From assembly GCA_005881435.1 (NCBI GenBank), contig VBHP01000029.1:1-64000 (forward strand): a stretch of 64,000 nucleotides of DNA, read 5' to 3'. The position numbers and the translations under genes are program-made. Source of the stretch: Chloroflexota bacterium (GTDB lineage: Bacteria > Chloroflexota > Limnocylindria > P2-11E > CF-107). Below the pieces are notes generated by a model. The model made no database searches, was not told the origin of the DNA, and saw only the letters and a program-made list of their open reading frames with translations. Within the stretch, counting starts at the first letter, position 1. The number at the start of each line of letters is the position of its first letter. Shown here piece by piece: positions 9,467-19,160 of this stretch.

Positions 9467-10458
9467 GCGATCTCGCTGAGCTTGACCGGGCGGTGCTCGC
9501 GCCAGGAACGCCCCGCGGCTTCGGCGATGCGGAGCGCCTCGAGCGCGTCTGCCGCCGTGCACGGATTGTCCGCCTGGCCGCGCGCGAAACGGAGGAAGTG
9601 CGCGAGCTCGGCGTGATAGGCGTCACCGAACCGGACGAAAAAGGACGGATATGCCGGACCGCCGAGCGGCAGCGCGTCGGTTTCCACCGAGCGGATCGGC
9701 GTTCGTGGATCCAGTCCGATGGCGATCGTGTCCTTGGCGCCGTTGATCTCGACACGGATGTCGTATCCGGCCTCGTTATGACGGCCGGCGACGATCGCGC
9801 CGATCGCACCGCCGCGCAATTTCAGCAGCACCGCCGAAGTCGCGACGTCCTGCATGGCCTCATACGTCGGATGCCCCAACGTGGAACCATCCGCGCTCAC
9901 CTCCGCGACCTCGTCGTCGAAGAGCCATCGCGTGATGTCGAAGTCGTGGATCACCTGGTCTTTGAATTGCCCGCCGGAAGTCTTGATGTAAGCGTCGGGC
10001 GGCGGCAACCGATCGCGGCTGGTCATATAGAAGGAGTACACCGTCCCAAGCCTGCCTTCGCGAAGCTCCCGTTTCGCGGCTTGGTAGCCGGCGTCGAAAC
10101 GGCGCTGAAAGCCGATCTGCAGCCGCCCGTTCGCACGCTTCACCTGCGCCACGACGTCTTTTGTTTCCGGTAGGCCCATGGCGATCGGTTTCTCGCAGAA
10201 CGTCGGAAGGCCCGCGGCGATTGCCTTGTTGATCAACGTCGCGTGCGTGTCGGTCGGCGTCACCAGGACCACCGCATCCGCGCCGTGATAGGCGGCGTCG
10301 ACGCTGTCGACGGCCGTGGCGCCGACCTTCGCCGCGATCTCGCGCGCACGCGCGATGTCGGCGTCATAGATCCGCAGTTCGCGCACGTCGGGAAGCGAGC
10401 GGAGCGTTTCGGCGTGACTCGCACCCAGGCGTCCGACGCCGAGGAGACCGATCCGCAT
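9463..10458 (-). CDS. iolG: Gfo/Idh/MocA family oxidoreductase, probable inositol 2-dehydrogenase
   Basis: GVGRLGASHAETL Rossmann start, CEKPIAMGL; divergent from iolC. Confidence 0.8.
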   Translation of the reverse strand: MRIGLLGVGRLGASHAETLRSLPDVRELRIYDADIARAREIAAKVGATAVDSVDAAYHGADAVVLVTPTDTHATLINKAIAAGLPTFCEKPIAMGLPETKDVVAQVKRANGRLQIGFQRRFDAGYQAAKRELREGRLGTVYSFYMTSRDRLPPPDAYIKTSGGQFKDQVIHDFDITRWLFDDEVAEVSADGSTLGHPTYEAMQDVATSAVLLKLRGGAIGAIVAGRHNEAGYDIRVEINGAKDTIAIGLDPRTPIRSVETDALPLGGPAYPSFFVRFGDAYHAELAHFLRFARGQADNPCTAADALEALRIAEAAGRSWREHRPVKLSEIA

Positions 10459-10481
10459 CGCGCGTACCCTACAACGCGCGC

Positions 10482-11426
10482 ATGAGTGACGCGTTCGATG
10501 TCGTGACGATCGGCAGGGTCGGCGTCGACTTCTATCCCGAGCAGATCGGCGTTCCGCTCGCGCGGGTGCGCACCTTCGCGAAATCGCTGGGTGGCAGTCC
10601 GACCAATGTCGCTGTCGGCGCGGCGCGCCTCGGCCTTCGCGCGGCGGTCATCACGAAAGTCGGCGACGACGGCTTCGGCAGCTACGTCCGCGAAGCGCTA
10701 TCCGGCTTCGGCGTCGACACGCGGTGGGTCGGGACGGATCCGACGCTGCGCACGCCGGTGGTCTTCGCCGAGGTCTATCCGCCGGATCGCTTTCCGATCC
10801 TGTTCTACCGCGAGCCGCGAGCGCCGGACATGAACCTTCGCGCCGAGGAGCTCGACCGCGCCGAGCTCGGGCGGGCGAGACTGGTGTGGACGACCGGGAC
10901 CGGGCTCGCCGACGACCCCAGCCGTTCCGCGACGCTCGCGACGCTCGAGGCCGCGCGTGGGATCCGCGTCCACGACCTCGATCATCGGCCGGCGTTGTGG
11001 CGCTCGGACGATGAAGCGCGGCGCTGGGCGCGCGAAGCGTCGCGGCGCGCGACCGTCATCGTCGGCAACGAGGACGAGGTTGAGATGGCCACAGCCACGC
11101 GGGATCCGGATCGCGCCATGGAATTGCTGCTGGCGATGGGCCCCGAGCTCGTGATCGTGAAGCGCGGCGGTGAGGGCGCCGTGGCGCGGCGGGGGAGCGA
11201 GCGCGTCGAGGTGCCCGGCGTGCGCGTCGAAGTCCTGTGCGGTCTGGGCGCGGGCGACGCGTTCGGCGGCGCCCTCTGCTACGGGTTGCTCAATGCCTGG
11301 CCGCTCAAACGGATGCTCGCATTCGCGAATGCCGCCGGCGCGATCGTGGCTTCGCGTCTCGCGTGCGCCGACGCGATGCCGACCATCGCGGAGGTCGAGG
11401 GGCTCATCGCTCGCCCGACTGCCTGA
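10482..11426 (+). CDS. iolC: PfkB-family kinase, probable 5-dehydro-2-deoxygluconokinase
   Basis: TIGRVGVDFYPEQIGVPLARVRTFAKSLGGSPTNVAVGAARLG; GAGDAFGGALCYGLL. Confidence 0.88.
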   Translation: MSDAFDVVTIGRVGVDFYPEQIGVPLARVRTFAKSLGGSPTNVAVGAARLGLRAAVITKVGDDGFGSYVREALSGFGVDTRWVGTDPTLRTPVVFAEVYPPDRFPILFYREPRAPDMNLRAEELDRAELGRARLVWTTGTGLADDPSRSATLATLEAARGIRVHDLDHRPALWRSDDEARRWAREASRRATVIVGNEDEVEMATATRDPDRAMELLLAMGPELVIVKRGGEGAVARRGSERVEVPGVRVEVLCGLGAGDAFGGALCYGLLNAWPLKRMLAFANAAGAIVASRLACADAMPTIAEVEGLIARPTA

Positions 11427-11463
11427 GCCGTGACCTCGAGGCGTTTCATCTACGCGGCATGCG

Positions 11464-11925
11464 ATGACAAGGATATCGACCGCACGACTGATGTCCGCGC
11501 TCATGCTTGTCGCCGCGGCCTGCACGGCTGCGCCCCAGCCGCAGCGCGAGGCGCCATGTCCCTTCACGGTGCCAAACGGGGGACCTCCACCCGGCAACAC
11601 CGGCCCGGCCAACTTCGGCGACGGAAAGCTTTGGGTCTGGGTGCCCGGCGGGAAGCTGTATCTCGCCCCGGACTCCGACGGCCGGCTCTCGGAAAAGTTC
11701 GGCTGGTGGCGTGAGGTGCCGGGCACGTTGACCATCGACGGCCACCGGCTCGATGCTCCGGCGCCTTGGCTTAACGCGTCGGTCCCCGACGGGTATGGGC
11801 CGACGGGATTCCAGGCGACCGGCATCACGTTTCCAACTCCGGGCTGTTGGGAGATCACCGGCCACGTCGGAAGTGAAAGCCTGACCTTCGTCGTCGAGAT
11901 CGCTCGCGACTTCTCGCCGCCCTAA
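11464..11925 (+). CDS. Hypothetical secreted lipoprotein
   Basis: Signal with lipobox (LMLVAAACTA); compact beta-rich body; lies inside the iol gene run. Confidence 0.7.
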   Translation: MTRISTARLMSALMLVAAACTAAPQPQREAPCPFTVPNGGPPPGNTGPANFGDGKLWVWVPGGKLYLAPDSDGRLSEKFGWWREVPGTLTIDGHRLDAPAPWLNASVPDGYGPTGFQATGITFPTPGCWEITGHVGSESLTFVVEIARDFSPP

Positions 11926-11951
11926 GCGCCGCGCCGCCACGGCGCGCTACT

Positions 11952-12851
11952 GTGCGTCAGGGCGTGAACGACATCGTCCGGCAGCTGACCGAGATCCGCG
12001 CCACGCGCCCGATCGCGATCCAGGAGGCGTGGAACCACCGCGCCCGCCGTCCGCTGCTGAGCCGCGGGCGACTGTTCCTCGTCGCCGCGGACCATCCCGC
12101 ACGCGGGGTCCTCAAGGTCGGTGCGGATCCGCAGGCGATGGGCGATCGCGGCGAACTGCTGCGGCGCCTCGTCGCCGCGCTCGAGCGGCCCGGCGTCGAC
12201 GGCGTCCTCGGAACGCCGGATGTCCTCGAGGATCTGGTGCTGCTCCGCGCACTGGAAGGAAAGTTGGCCTTCGGTTCGATGAACCGTGGCGGGCTGGCCG
12301 GATCGGCTTTCGAGCTGGACGACCGCTTCACCGCTTACGACGCCGACGGCATCGAGCGCGACGGGCTCGACGGCGGAAAGATGATGGTCCGGATCGCCGA
12401 TCGCGATCGCGGCTCGCTCGAGACGTTGGTCGCCTGCGCCCGCGCCATCGATTCTCTGGCCGAGCGTGGCCTGCCGGCGCTGGTCGAGGTCTTCGCCAGC
12501 CGAATCGAACCGGACGGCAACGCCGTCAACGACATGGACCCGTCGGCGCTGGCCAGAGCGATCGCGATCGCGTCGGGTCTCGGCAGCACCTCGGCCTACA
12601 CCTGGCTCAAGATCCCGGTGCTCGAGGACATGCGTCCGATCGCCGCGGCGACGACGCTGCCGCTGGTCCTGCTGGGTGGCGATCCCGGCCGGGACGCGGC
12701 GGCGACGTTCGCGCGCTGGGAACGGGCGATGTCGCTGCCGCAAGTGCGCGGGCTCGTCGCCGGACGCGCGCTGCTGTATCCGGAGGACGGCGACGTCGCC
12801 AACGCGGTCGACCGCGCCGCGGCGGTCGTGCGCAAAGCGGTCGCGGCGTGA
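11952..12851 (+). CDS. Cgl0159-family TIM-barrel protein (possible deoxyphosphogluconate aldolase role)
   Basis: FLVAADHPARGVLKVG … FGSMNRGGLAGSAFELDDRFTAYDADGI; embedded between iolC and iolD. Confidence 0.75.
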   Translation: MRQGVNDIVRQLTEIRATRPIAIQEAWNHRARRPLLSRGRLFLVAADHPARGVLKVGADPQAMGDRGELLRRLVAALERPGVDGVLGTPDVLEDLVLLRALEGKLAFGSMNRGGLAGSAFELDDRFTAYDADGIERDGLDGGKMMVRIADRDRGSLETLVACARAIDSLAERGLPALVEVFASRIEPDGNAVNDMDPSALARAIAIASGLGSTSAYTWLKIPVLEDMRPIAAATTLPLVLLGGDPGRDAAATFARWERAMSLPQVRGLVAGRALLYPEDGDVANAVDRAAAVVRKAVAA

Positions 12852-14725
12852 AGACCACGCGCCTGACCACGGCGCAGGCGCTGATCCGTTTCCTGTCGCA
12901 GCAGTACGTCGAACGCGACGGCGTGGAGCAGCGCTTCTTCGCCGGCGTGTTCGGCATCTTCGGTCACGGCAACGTCGCCGGCATCGGGCAGGCCCTGTTC
13001 CAGTACCGCGACGAGATGCCGTACTTCCAGGCGAGGAACGAGCAGGCCATGGTGCACATCGCCTGCGGCTACGCGCGCATGAAGGATCGCCTCTCGACTT
13101 TCGCCTGCACCAGCTCGATCGGTCCCGGCGCGAGCAACATGCTCACCGGAGCGGCACTGGCCACGATCGATCGGCTCCCGGTGCTGCTGCTTCCGGGCGA
13201 CGTCTTCGCCTCGCGCCGTCCAGACCCGGTGCTGCAGCAGCTCGAGGTTCCTTGGCGCGGCGACGTCTCGGTCAACGACGCGTTCCAACCGTTGTCGCGC
13301 TACTGGGATCGCATCACGCGGCCCGAGCAGATCGTCCCCGCGGCGCTGGCGGCGGTGCGCGTCCTGACCTCGTCCGCGGACACCGGTGCGGTGACGCTGT
13401 CGCTGCCGCAGGACGTGCAGACCGAGGCCTTCGACGTGCCGGAGGAGTTCCTGGCCAAGCGCGTGTGGCACATCGAACGCCGGTTCCCCGATCCGGCGCT
13501 GCTCGCGCGCGCCGTGGCGCTGCTGAAGGATGCGCGGCGTCCATTGATCGTGGCCGGCGGCGGCGTGATCTATTCCGGCGCGACCGGCGCGCTGCGCGGC
13601 TTCGTCGAGAAGAGCGGTATCCCGGTCGCGGAGACGCAGGCCGGAAAGGGAAGCCTGCCGTACGACCATCCGTCCGCGCTCGGCGCGATCGGCGCCACGG
13701 GCACCTTCGCCGCCAACCGTGTCGCGCGTCAGGCCGACGTCGTCGTCGGCGTCGGCACGCGCTGGACCGACTTCACCACGGCCTCGAAGACCGCGTTCGC
13801 CAACGAGCGCGTCCGCTTCGTCAACGTCAACGTCGCAGAGGTCGATGCCGGGAAGCACGGTGCCATCGCGCTCGTCGCCGACGCTCGCGCCGCGCTCGAA
13901 GAGCTCGCGCTGGTGCCGATCTCCGTGTCGCAGGACTACCGCGAGGAGGTCGCGAGGCTGAATCGCGAGTGGGACACGGAGGTGACGCGCCTGTACGCAC
14001 TTGGAAACGCGCCGCTTCCCGCGCAGAGCGAGGTCATCGGCGCGGTGAACGAGGCGGCCGGCGAGCGCGGTGTGGTCGTGTGCGCGGCTGGCTCCATGCC
14101 CGGTGAGCTCCATAAGCTCTGGCGCGCGCGCGATCCGAAGCAGTATCACGTCGAGTACGGGTACTCCTGCATGGGCTATGAGATCCCGGGCGGCATCGGA
14201 GCGGCGATGGCCGCGCCGGATCGCACCGTCTTCGTCCTCGTCGGCGACGGCAGCTATCTGATGCTGCCGAGCGAGATCGTGACCGCCGTTGCCGAGCGCG
14301 TGAGGCTCGTGATCGTGCTCGTCGACAATCGTGGCTTCGCGTCCATCGGCAGCCTGTCGCGGTCGCTCGGACTCGATGGCTTCGGCACGCTGTCCCGCTA
14401 TCGCGAAGACGGCACGCTCGGTCTCGACAGCGAGAAGCATCCCGCTCCGGTCTTGCCGATCGACCTCGCGGCCAACGCGGAGAGCCTCGGCGCGATCGTG
14501 CATCGCGCCAGGACCGTGACCGAGGTGCGGCGCGCGCTGGCGGAAGCGACCACAGCCGATCGCACCAGCGTCATCTACGTCGAGGTCGATCGCTACGCCG
14601 GCGTCCCGAACTACGAATCGTGGTGGGAGGTCGCGACGGCGGAAGTCTCCGAGGATCGAGGGACGCAGCAGGCGCGCGCTGAATACGTCAAAGCGAAACA
14701 GCGCCAGCGCTGGCACGTGTCGTGA
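12848..14725 (+). CDS. iolD: 3D-(3,5/4)-trihydroxycyclohexane-1,2-dione acylhydrolase
   Basis: TPP-enzyme architecture (GDGSYLMLPSEIVTA), GTG start overlapping previous stop; strong IolD-like sequence throughout. Confidence 0.93.
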   Translation: MKTTRLTTAQALIRFLSQQYVERDGVEQRFFAGVFGIFGHGNVAGIGQALFQYRDEMPYFQARNEQAMVHIACGYARMKDRLSTFACTSSIGPGASNMLTGAALATIDRLPVLLLPGDVFASRRPDPVLQQLEVPWRGDVSVNDAFQPLSRYWDRITRPEQIVPAALAAVRVLTSSADTGAVTLSLPQDVQTEAFDVPEEFLAKRVWHIERRFPDPALLARAVALLKDARRPLIVAGGGVIYSGATGALRGFVEKSGIPVAETQAGKGSLPYDHPSALGAIGATGTFAANRVARQADVVVGVGTRWTDFTTASKTAFANERVRFVNVNVAEVDAGKHGAIALVADARAALEELALVPISVSQDYREEVARLNREWDTEVTRLYALGNAPLPAQSEVIGAVNEAAGERGVVVCAAGSMPGELHKLWRARDPKQYHVEYGYSCMGYEIPGGIGAAMAAPDRTVFVLVGDGSYLMLPSEIVTAVAERVRLVIVLVDNRGFASIGSLSRSLGLDGFGTLSRYREDGTLGLDSEKHPAPVLPIDLAANAESLGAIVHRARTVTEVRRALAEATTADRTSVIYVEVDRYAGVPNYESWWEVATAEVSEDRGTQQARAEYVKAKQRQRWHVS

Positions 14726-15513
14726 GCTCGTTGCTGGTGCGCGGCCCGGCCACCCCCGACGCGGAGAAGCGCGTGCTGGCCGTGACGCCAGAGCGTGCGA
14801 AGTGGCGGTACGTCGGCTTCGAGGTCCTTCGTTTGGAGCGCGGCGACGCCTGGCGGCGCGAGCTCGGCGATCGCGAGGCATGCCTGGTGTGGCTCTCGGG
14901 CACTTGCAACGCGGAGACCGAGGGCATGCGCTGGCGTGAGGTCGGTGGCCGCAAGGACGCGTTCGACGGACCGCCGCAGGCGCTGTACATCCCGCCGGGC
15001 TCGTGGGTGAAGCTCGTCGCGGGCGCGACGTCGGAGATCGCCATCGGCTACGCGCCGGCGAAGAAGGGCGCCAAAGCGCGCCGGCTGGCGCAGGCGCGCG
15101 TGGAGATACGCGGCGCGGGTCCGACCGAGCGCAAGATCCACCACATCTTGATGGAGGACGAGGAGGCCGAGTCGCTCCTCGTGACCGAGGTCTTGACGCC
15201 CGCCGCGCACTGGTCGAGCTACCCCCCGCACAAGCACGACGAGAACGATCCACCGACCGAGACCCAGCTGGAGGAGACGTACTACCACCGCCTGCGCGAC
15301 ACCAGAGGCTTTGGGCTGCAGCGCGTCTACACCGCGGATCGCTCGCTGGATGAATCCGTCGCGGTGCGCGACGGCGACCTGGTGCTGGTGCCGCGCGGCT
15401 ATCACACCGTCTCGGCGGCGCCGGGATACGAGCTGTACTACCTGAATGTCATGGCAGGTCCGGTCCGGCGGTGGTGTGTCACCTTCGATCCGGATCACGA
15501 GCGGCTGCGATAG
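14722..15513 (+). CDS. iolB: 5-deoxy-glucuronate isomerase
   Basis: SSYPPHKHDENDPPTETQLEETYYHR and GYHTVSAAPGYELYYLNVMAG motifs. Confidence 0.93.
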   Translation: MSSLLVRGPATPDAEKRVLAVTPERAKWRYVGFEVLRLERGDAWRRELGDREACLVWLSGTCNAETEGMRWREVGGRKDAFDGPPQALYIPPGSWVKLVAGATSEIAIGYAPAKKGAKARRLAQARVEIRGAGPTERKIHHILMEDEEAESLLVTEVLTPAAHWSSYPPHKHDENDPPTETQLEETYYHRLRDTRGFGLQRVYTADRSLDESVAVRDGDLVLVPRGYHTVSAAPGYELYYLNVMAGPVRRWCVTFDPDHERLR

Positions 15514-16184
15514 CACCGATCGAGGCCGTCCTCTTCGATTGGGGAGACACGCTTTTCCATCCGCCGGACGCGGGGCGGGTGATCCTCGACGCCGCCCGCA
15601 AGCGCGGCATCGCCATGGACGAGGCTGAAGCACGCGCGCTGTGGACGGAGCTGTGGGAGGCTGGGAAGACGCCCGAGGAGGTCGCCAGCGGCCGCGACCT
15701 CTCGCTCGAGCAGCACCGGGCGTCGTGGACGCGGCTCTTCGGCCGCGCCGATTCGCGCGTGCCCGGCATCTCGGCGCGTTTGTACGAGCTGATGGACCCG
15801 TACCGCTGGACGGTCTACCAGGACACGCGACCGACGCTCGAGACCTTGCGTGCGCGTGGCCTGCGCCTCGGCCTGGTGAGCAACCACGCCTACGATCTGC
15901 GCCGGGTCTTCGCCGCCCGCGGGCTCTCGCCGTTCATCGACACGTACGTGCTGTCGTTCGAGAAGGGCGTGGCCAAGCCGTCGCCACGGCTATTCGAGAT
16001 CGCCGCAGCCGACATCGGCGTCGCACCGGAGCGCACGCTCATGGTCGGCGATCATCCCGAGGCCGATGGCGCCGCGGCGCGCGCCGCGGGCATGCAGACA
16101 TACATCTTGCCGGCGTGGTCCGGTGCGGGTCCGCGCGGACTCGGGCATGTCGTGGAGCTCGTCGATCGTTCGCGCGACAAGTAG
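15471..16184 (+). CDS. HAD-family hydrolase (start probably near 15519)
   Basis: VLFDWGDTLF, VSNH, GVAKPSPRLFE, MVGDHPEADG motifs. Confidence 0.87.
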   Translation: MVCHLRSGSRAAAIAPIEAVLFDWGDTLFHPPDAGRVILDAARKRGIAMDEAEARALWTELWEAGKTPEEVASGRDLSLEQHRASWTRLFGRADSRVPGISARLYELMDPYRWTVYQDTRPTLETLRARGLRLGLVSNHAYDLRRVFAARGLSPFIDTYVLSFEKGVAKPSPRLFEIAAADIGVAPERTLMVGDHPEADGAAARAAGMQTYILPAWSGAGPRGLGHVVELVDRSRDK

Positions 16185-16238
16185 CGTTTGACCACGCGAG
16201 TAGGCTTGGCCGGAGCGAATTCGTGGGGGAGGGAACCC

Positions 16239-16589
16239 GTGGCGAAGCACGTGATGATCACGGCGACGATCGGCATCGGCCTACTTCTCGCCTTTGCCAG
16301 TGTCGCAAGCGCTGACCCGACCGCGCATTTTTCGACGTTCACCATTCACTGTGGCGGGAACGTCTACGAGATCGTGTCCAAGCCAGGATCGAGCAACGTG
16401 GTGACGGTGAACGGCTTGCCGAGCACGAGCGTCTCGGTCCTGATGGGTCTCACGATCACCGTGTCCGGTGAGACTGTCTTTGAATTCCATAAGCCGTTCA
16501 CCGAGCACCAGTCGTTCACCGTGTGCCGGGACGAGGAGCCGGGCGGCGTCGTCGTCGTCGCGGAGGTGCTGTTCACGCCACGGAACTAG
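16239..16589 (+). CDS. Hypothetical secreted protein
   Basis: Signal-like N-terminus (ITATIGIGLLLAFASVASAD); GTG 16239. Confidence 0.6.
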   Translation: MAKHVMITATIGIGLLLAFASVASADPTAHFSTFTIHCGGNVYEIVSKPGSSNVVTVNGLPSTSVSVLMGLTITVSGETVFEFHKPFTEHQSFTVCRDEEPGGVVVVAEVLFTPRN

Positions 16590-16593
16590 CGGT

Positions 16594-17868
16594 TCAGGCC
16601 CTTTCCGCGGCGATGAGATCGAGGACGAGGGTGGTCCAGGCGAAGTCCTCCGCCCCTTCGCCTTCGCCGGTGAGCGGGTCGTAGAACTCGCGTACGCCCG
16701 AGCGCGCGACCAGCTCGATCGAGCGCCGCGCCAGCTCGTGCGCGACGTCGTCGAAGCCGTGCTGCCGCAGGCCCCAATAGAGGTACCAGTTCACGTTCAT
16801 CCAGGTTGGGCCGCGCCACGTCGTGTTGGTCTTCCAGTCGGGATCGAAGGTCGGCTCGCTCGCCGCGATCGATGGCACCGGATACGGCAGCCAGAACTCT
16901 TTGTCGTTGAGGAGGTGCTCCTCCACCAGGCGCCGCGCGATCTTTGGCTCGAGCTCCGGGAGGATGAGCGGGAACAGGATCGAGAACGTCAGCACCCGGA
17001 CGCGCTCCTCGGCCTTGCCGGACAGATCCCAGAACGCGCCGGCTCTGTCGTCCCAGCACTTGGTCAACAAAGCTTTGACGCATTTGGCGCGGCGAGCCTC
17101 GAGATCCTCGGCGCCCGGCGCGCCGGTCGCGCGGCACATCGCCGCGAGCGCGCGCAGTGAGTCCGCGTAGATCGCATTCACCATCACGTCCTCGAACAGG
17201 AAGACGTCCTGGAGTGGCTGCTCGCGCATGGGCTTGCCGTCGTAGGCCTTGAACAGGCGCTGCATCGAGACACGCAGCGCGGGAAGCGTGTCCGACGGCG
17301 GATCGAATGGCAGGCGCATCGCCGCGTCGTATTTGGGACTGGCGTCGAGGCCCGATTCATCCGGCTGGATGATCGCGATGAGTCCGTCGCGATCCGGATC
17401 GCGGATGTCGTCCAGCCAATCGAAGATCTTCCGCACCGCCGGCAGCACCTCGCGCACGAACTCCGCGTCCCCGGTGGCCTCGTAGATGCGCTCGATGCTG
17501 CGACCGATCACCGGCGGCTGGATCGTCGCCGTATAGAAAGGATGCGCCAGCCGGATCGAGTATTCGGTGTAGGCGCGTTCGTGAGCGCTCTTCTCCCACA
17601 ACAGCATGTGCGGCATGAAGCCGTCCGGACGCGTGCCCTGCAGCAGGCACCGCAGCTCCTGCTTGCTGAGCTCGGGGTCTACGCGCAACAGCGCGATCGC
17701 GATGAAGGCAGAGTCCCACCACCACTGGAATGGATAGGTCGCCGGCGACGGGCAGACGAAGTCGTAGCGCTTCCCATCCCAGGCCGAAACGCCGCGCTGG
17801 CGATTGCCTTCGAGGACGCGCCGGCACTCTGCCACGACACGCTCGACCTGCGCGCCGGTGATGGTCAT
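16594..17868 (-). CDS. MGH1-like (alpha/alpha)6-barrel glycoside hydrolase, copy B
   Basis: YPFQWWWDSAFIAIALLRVDPE, TTWRGPTWMNVNWYLYWGL; close paralog of the neighbouring gene. Confidence 0.85.
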   Translation of the reverse strand: MTITGAQVERVVAECRRVLEGNRQRGVSAWDGKRYDFVCPSPATYPFQWWWDSAFIAIALLRVDPELSKQELRCLLQGTRPDGFMPHMLLWEKSAHERAYTEYSIRLAHPFYTATIQPPVIGRSIERIYEATGDAEFVREVLPAVRKIFDWLDDIRDPDRDGLIAIIQPDESGLDASPKYDAAMRLPFDPPSDTLPALRVSMQRLFKAYDGKPMREQPLQDVFLFEDVMVNAIYADSLRALAAMCRATGAPGAEDLEARRAKCVKALLTKCWDDRAGAFWDLSGKAEERVRVLTFSILFPLILPELEPKIARRLVEEHLLNDKEFWLPYPVPSIAASEPTFDPDWKTNTTWRGPTWMNVNWYLYWGLRQHGFDDVAHELARRSIELVARSGVREFYDPLTGEGEGAEDFAWTTLVLDLIAAERA

Positions 17869-19160
17869 GCGGCCGGCGGCTGCTCGCCGCGCTCAGCGGC
17901 GATGAGATCGAGCACCAGCGTCGTCCAAGCGAAGTCGCGTGCGCCCTCGCCCTCCCCGGTCCGCGGATCGAAGAACTCGCGCACGCCGGCGCGCGCGACC
18001 ATCTCGATCGAGCGGCGCGCGAGCTCGTGCGCGACGTCGTCGAAGCCGTGCTGCCGCAGCCCCCAGTACAGATACCAGTTCACGTTCAGCCACGTCGGAC
18101 CGCGCCAGGTGGTGTCGGTCTTCCATTCCGGATCGAAGGACGGTTCGCTCGCGGCAACCGACGGGACCGGATAGGGGAGCCAGAACTCCCGCTCGTTCAA
18201 CAGGTGGTCCTGCACCAGGCGGCGCGCAATGCTGGCATCGAGCTCGGGCAGGATGAGTGGGAAGAGGATCGAGAAGGTCAGCGTCCTCACCCGCTCCTCC
18301 TTCTTGCCGGAGAGATCCCAGAATGCACCGGCTTTCTCGTCCCAACACTTCGCGACGAGCGCACGCACACATTTCGCGCGACGCGCTTCGAGGATCTCCG
18401 CGCCGTCGACCCCGACGGCACGGCACACCGCCGCCAGTGCGCGGAGCGAGTCGGCGTAGATCGAGTTCACCATCACGTCCTCGAACAGGAACATGTCCTG
18501 GAGTGGCTCCTCGCGCATCGAATGACCCTCGTAGGCGTCGTACAGCCGGTACATCGAGCGCTCCAGCGCTGGAAGCGTCTCCGACGGCGGGTCGAACGGG
18601 ATATCCATGGCGGCATCGTATTTGGGGCTTGCGTCCAAGCCGGATTCGTCGGGCTGGATGATCGCGATGAGCCCATCGCGGTCCGGATCGCGGACCTCGT
18701 CGAGCCAGTCGAAGATCCGGCGCACCGCCGGCAGCACGTCGCGAACGAACGCGGCGTCGCGCGTGGCCTGGTAGACGCGCTCGATGGCGCGACCGATGAC
18801 CGGCGGCTGGATCGTCGCGGTGTAGAAGGGATGCGCCAGGCGGATGGGCTGTACCGACTCGAGCGCGCGAGCGTGAGCGCTCTTCTCCCACAAGATCATG
18901 TGCGGCATGAAGCCGTCGGACCGCGCGCCCTGCAGCACGCACCGCAACTCCTGCTTGGCGAGCTCCGGGTCGACATGCAGCAGCGCGATCGCGATGAACG
19001 CCGAGTCCCACCACCACTGGAACGGATAGGTCGTCGGCGAGGGGCACACGAAGTCGTACGGCTTGCCCTCCCATTCGGCGATCCCGCGCTGGCGGTTGCC
19101 GGCGAGGACCCGGCGGCACTCGGCGATGACGCGCTCGACCTGGCTGGTGGCGACGCTCAC
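17865..19160 (-). CDS. MGH1-like (alpha/alpha)6-barrel glycoside hydrolase, copy A
   Basis: YPFQWWWDSAFIAIALLHVDPE, TTWRGPTWLNVNWYLYWGL; overlaps copy B by 4 nt. Confidence 0.85.
   Translation of the reverse strand: MSVATSQVERVIAECRRVLAGNRQRGIAEWEGKPYDFVCPSPTTYPFQWWWDSAFIAIALLHVDPELAKQELRCVLQGARSDGFMPHMILWEKSAHARALESVQPIRLAHPFYTATIQPPVIGRAIERVYQATRDAAFVRDVLPAVRRIFDWLDEVRDPDRDGLIAIIQPDESGLDASPKYDAAMDIPFDPPSETLPALERSMYRLYDAYEGHSMREEPLQDMFLFEDVMVNSIYADSLRALAAVCRAVGVDGAEILEARRAKCVRALVAKCWDEKAGAFWDLSGKKEERVRTLTFSILFPLILPELDASIARRLVQDHLLNEREFWLPYPVPSVAASEPSFDPEWKTDTTWRGPTWLNVNWYLYWGLRQHGFDDVAHELARRSIEMVARAGVREFFDPRTGEGEGARDFAWTTLVLDLIAAERGEQPPAA

Noticed and set aside
12390-12575. Repeated GATCGCGATCGC-like palindromes (also at ~7935, ~44958, ~56710)
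   Set aside because: Occur within coding sequence at DRD/IAIA-type codons; probably codon-usage driven rather than a functional repeat, though genome-wide HIP1-like counting could revisit this.
12029-12847. 5' extension of the iolD ORF (898 aa version)
   Set aside because: Overlaps the Cgl0159-type gene in another frame and reads as Arg-rich nonsense; GTG at 12848 gives the canonical IolD length.
12596-15253. 885-aa minus-strand ORF antisense to iolD/iolB
   Set aside because: Arg/Ala/Asp-rich composition without recognisable motifs; typical third-position-GC shadow ORF of a strong coding region.
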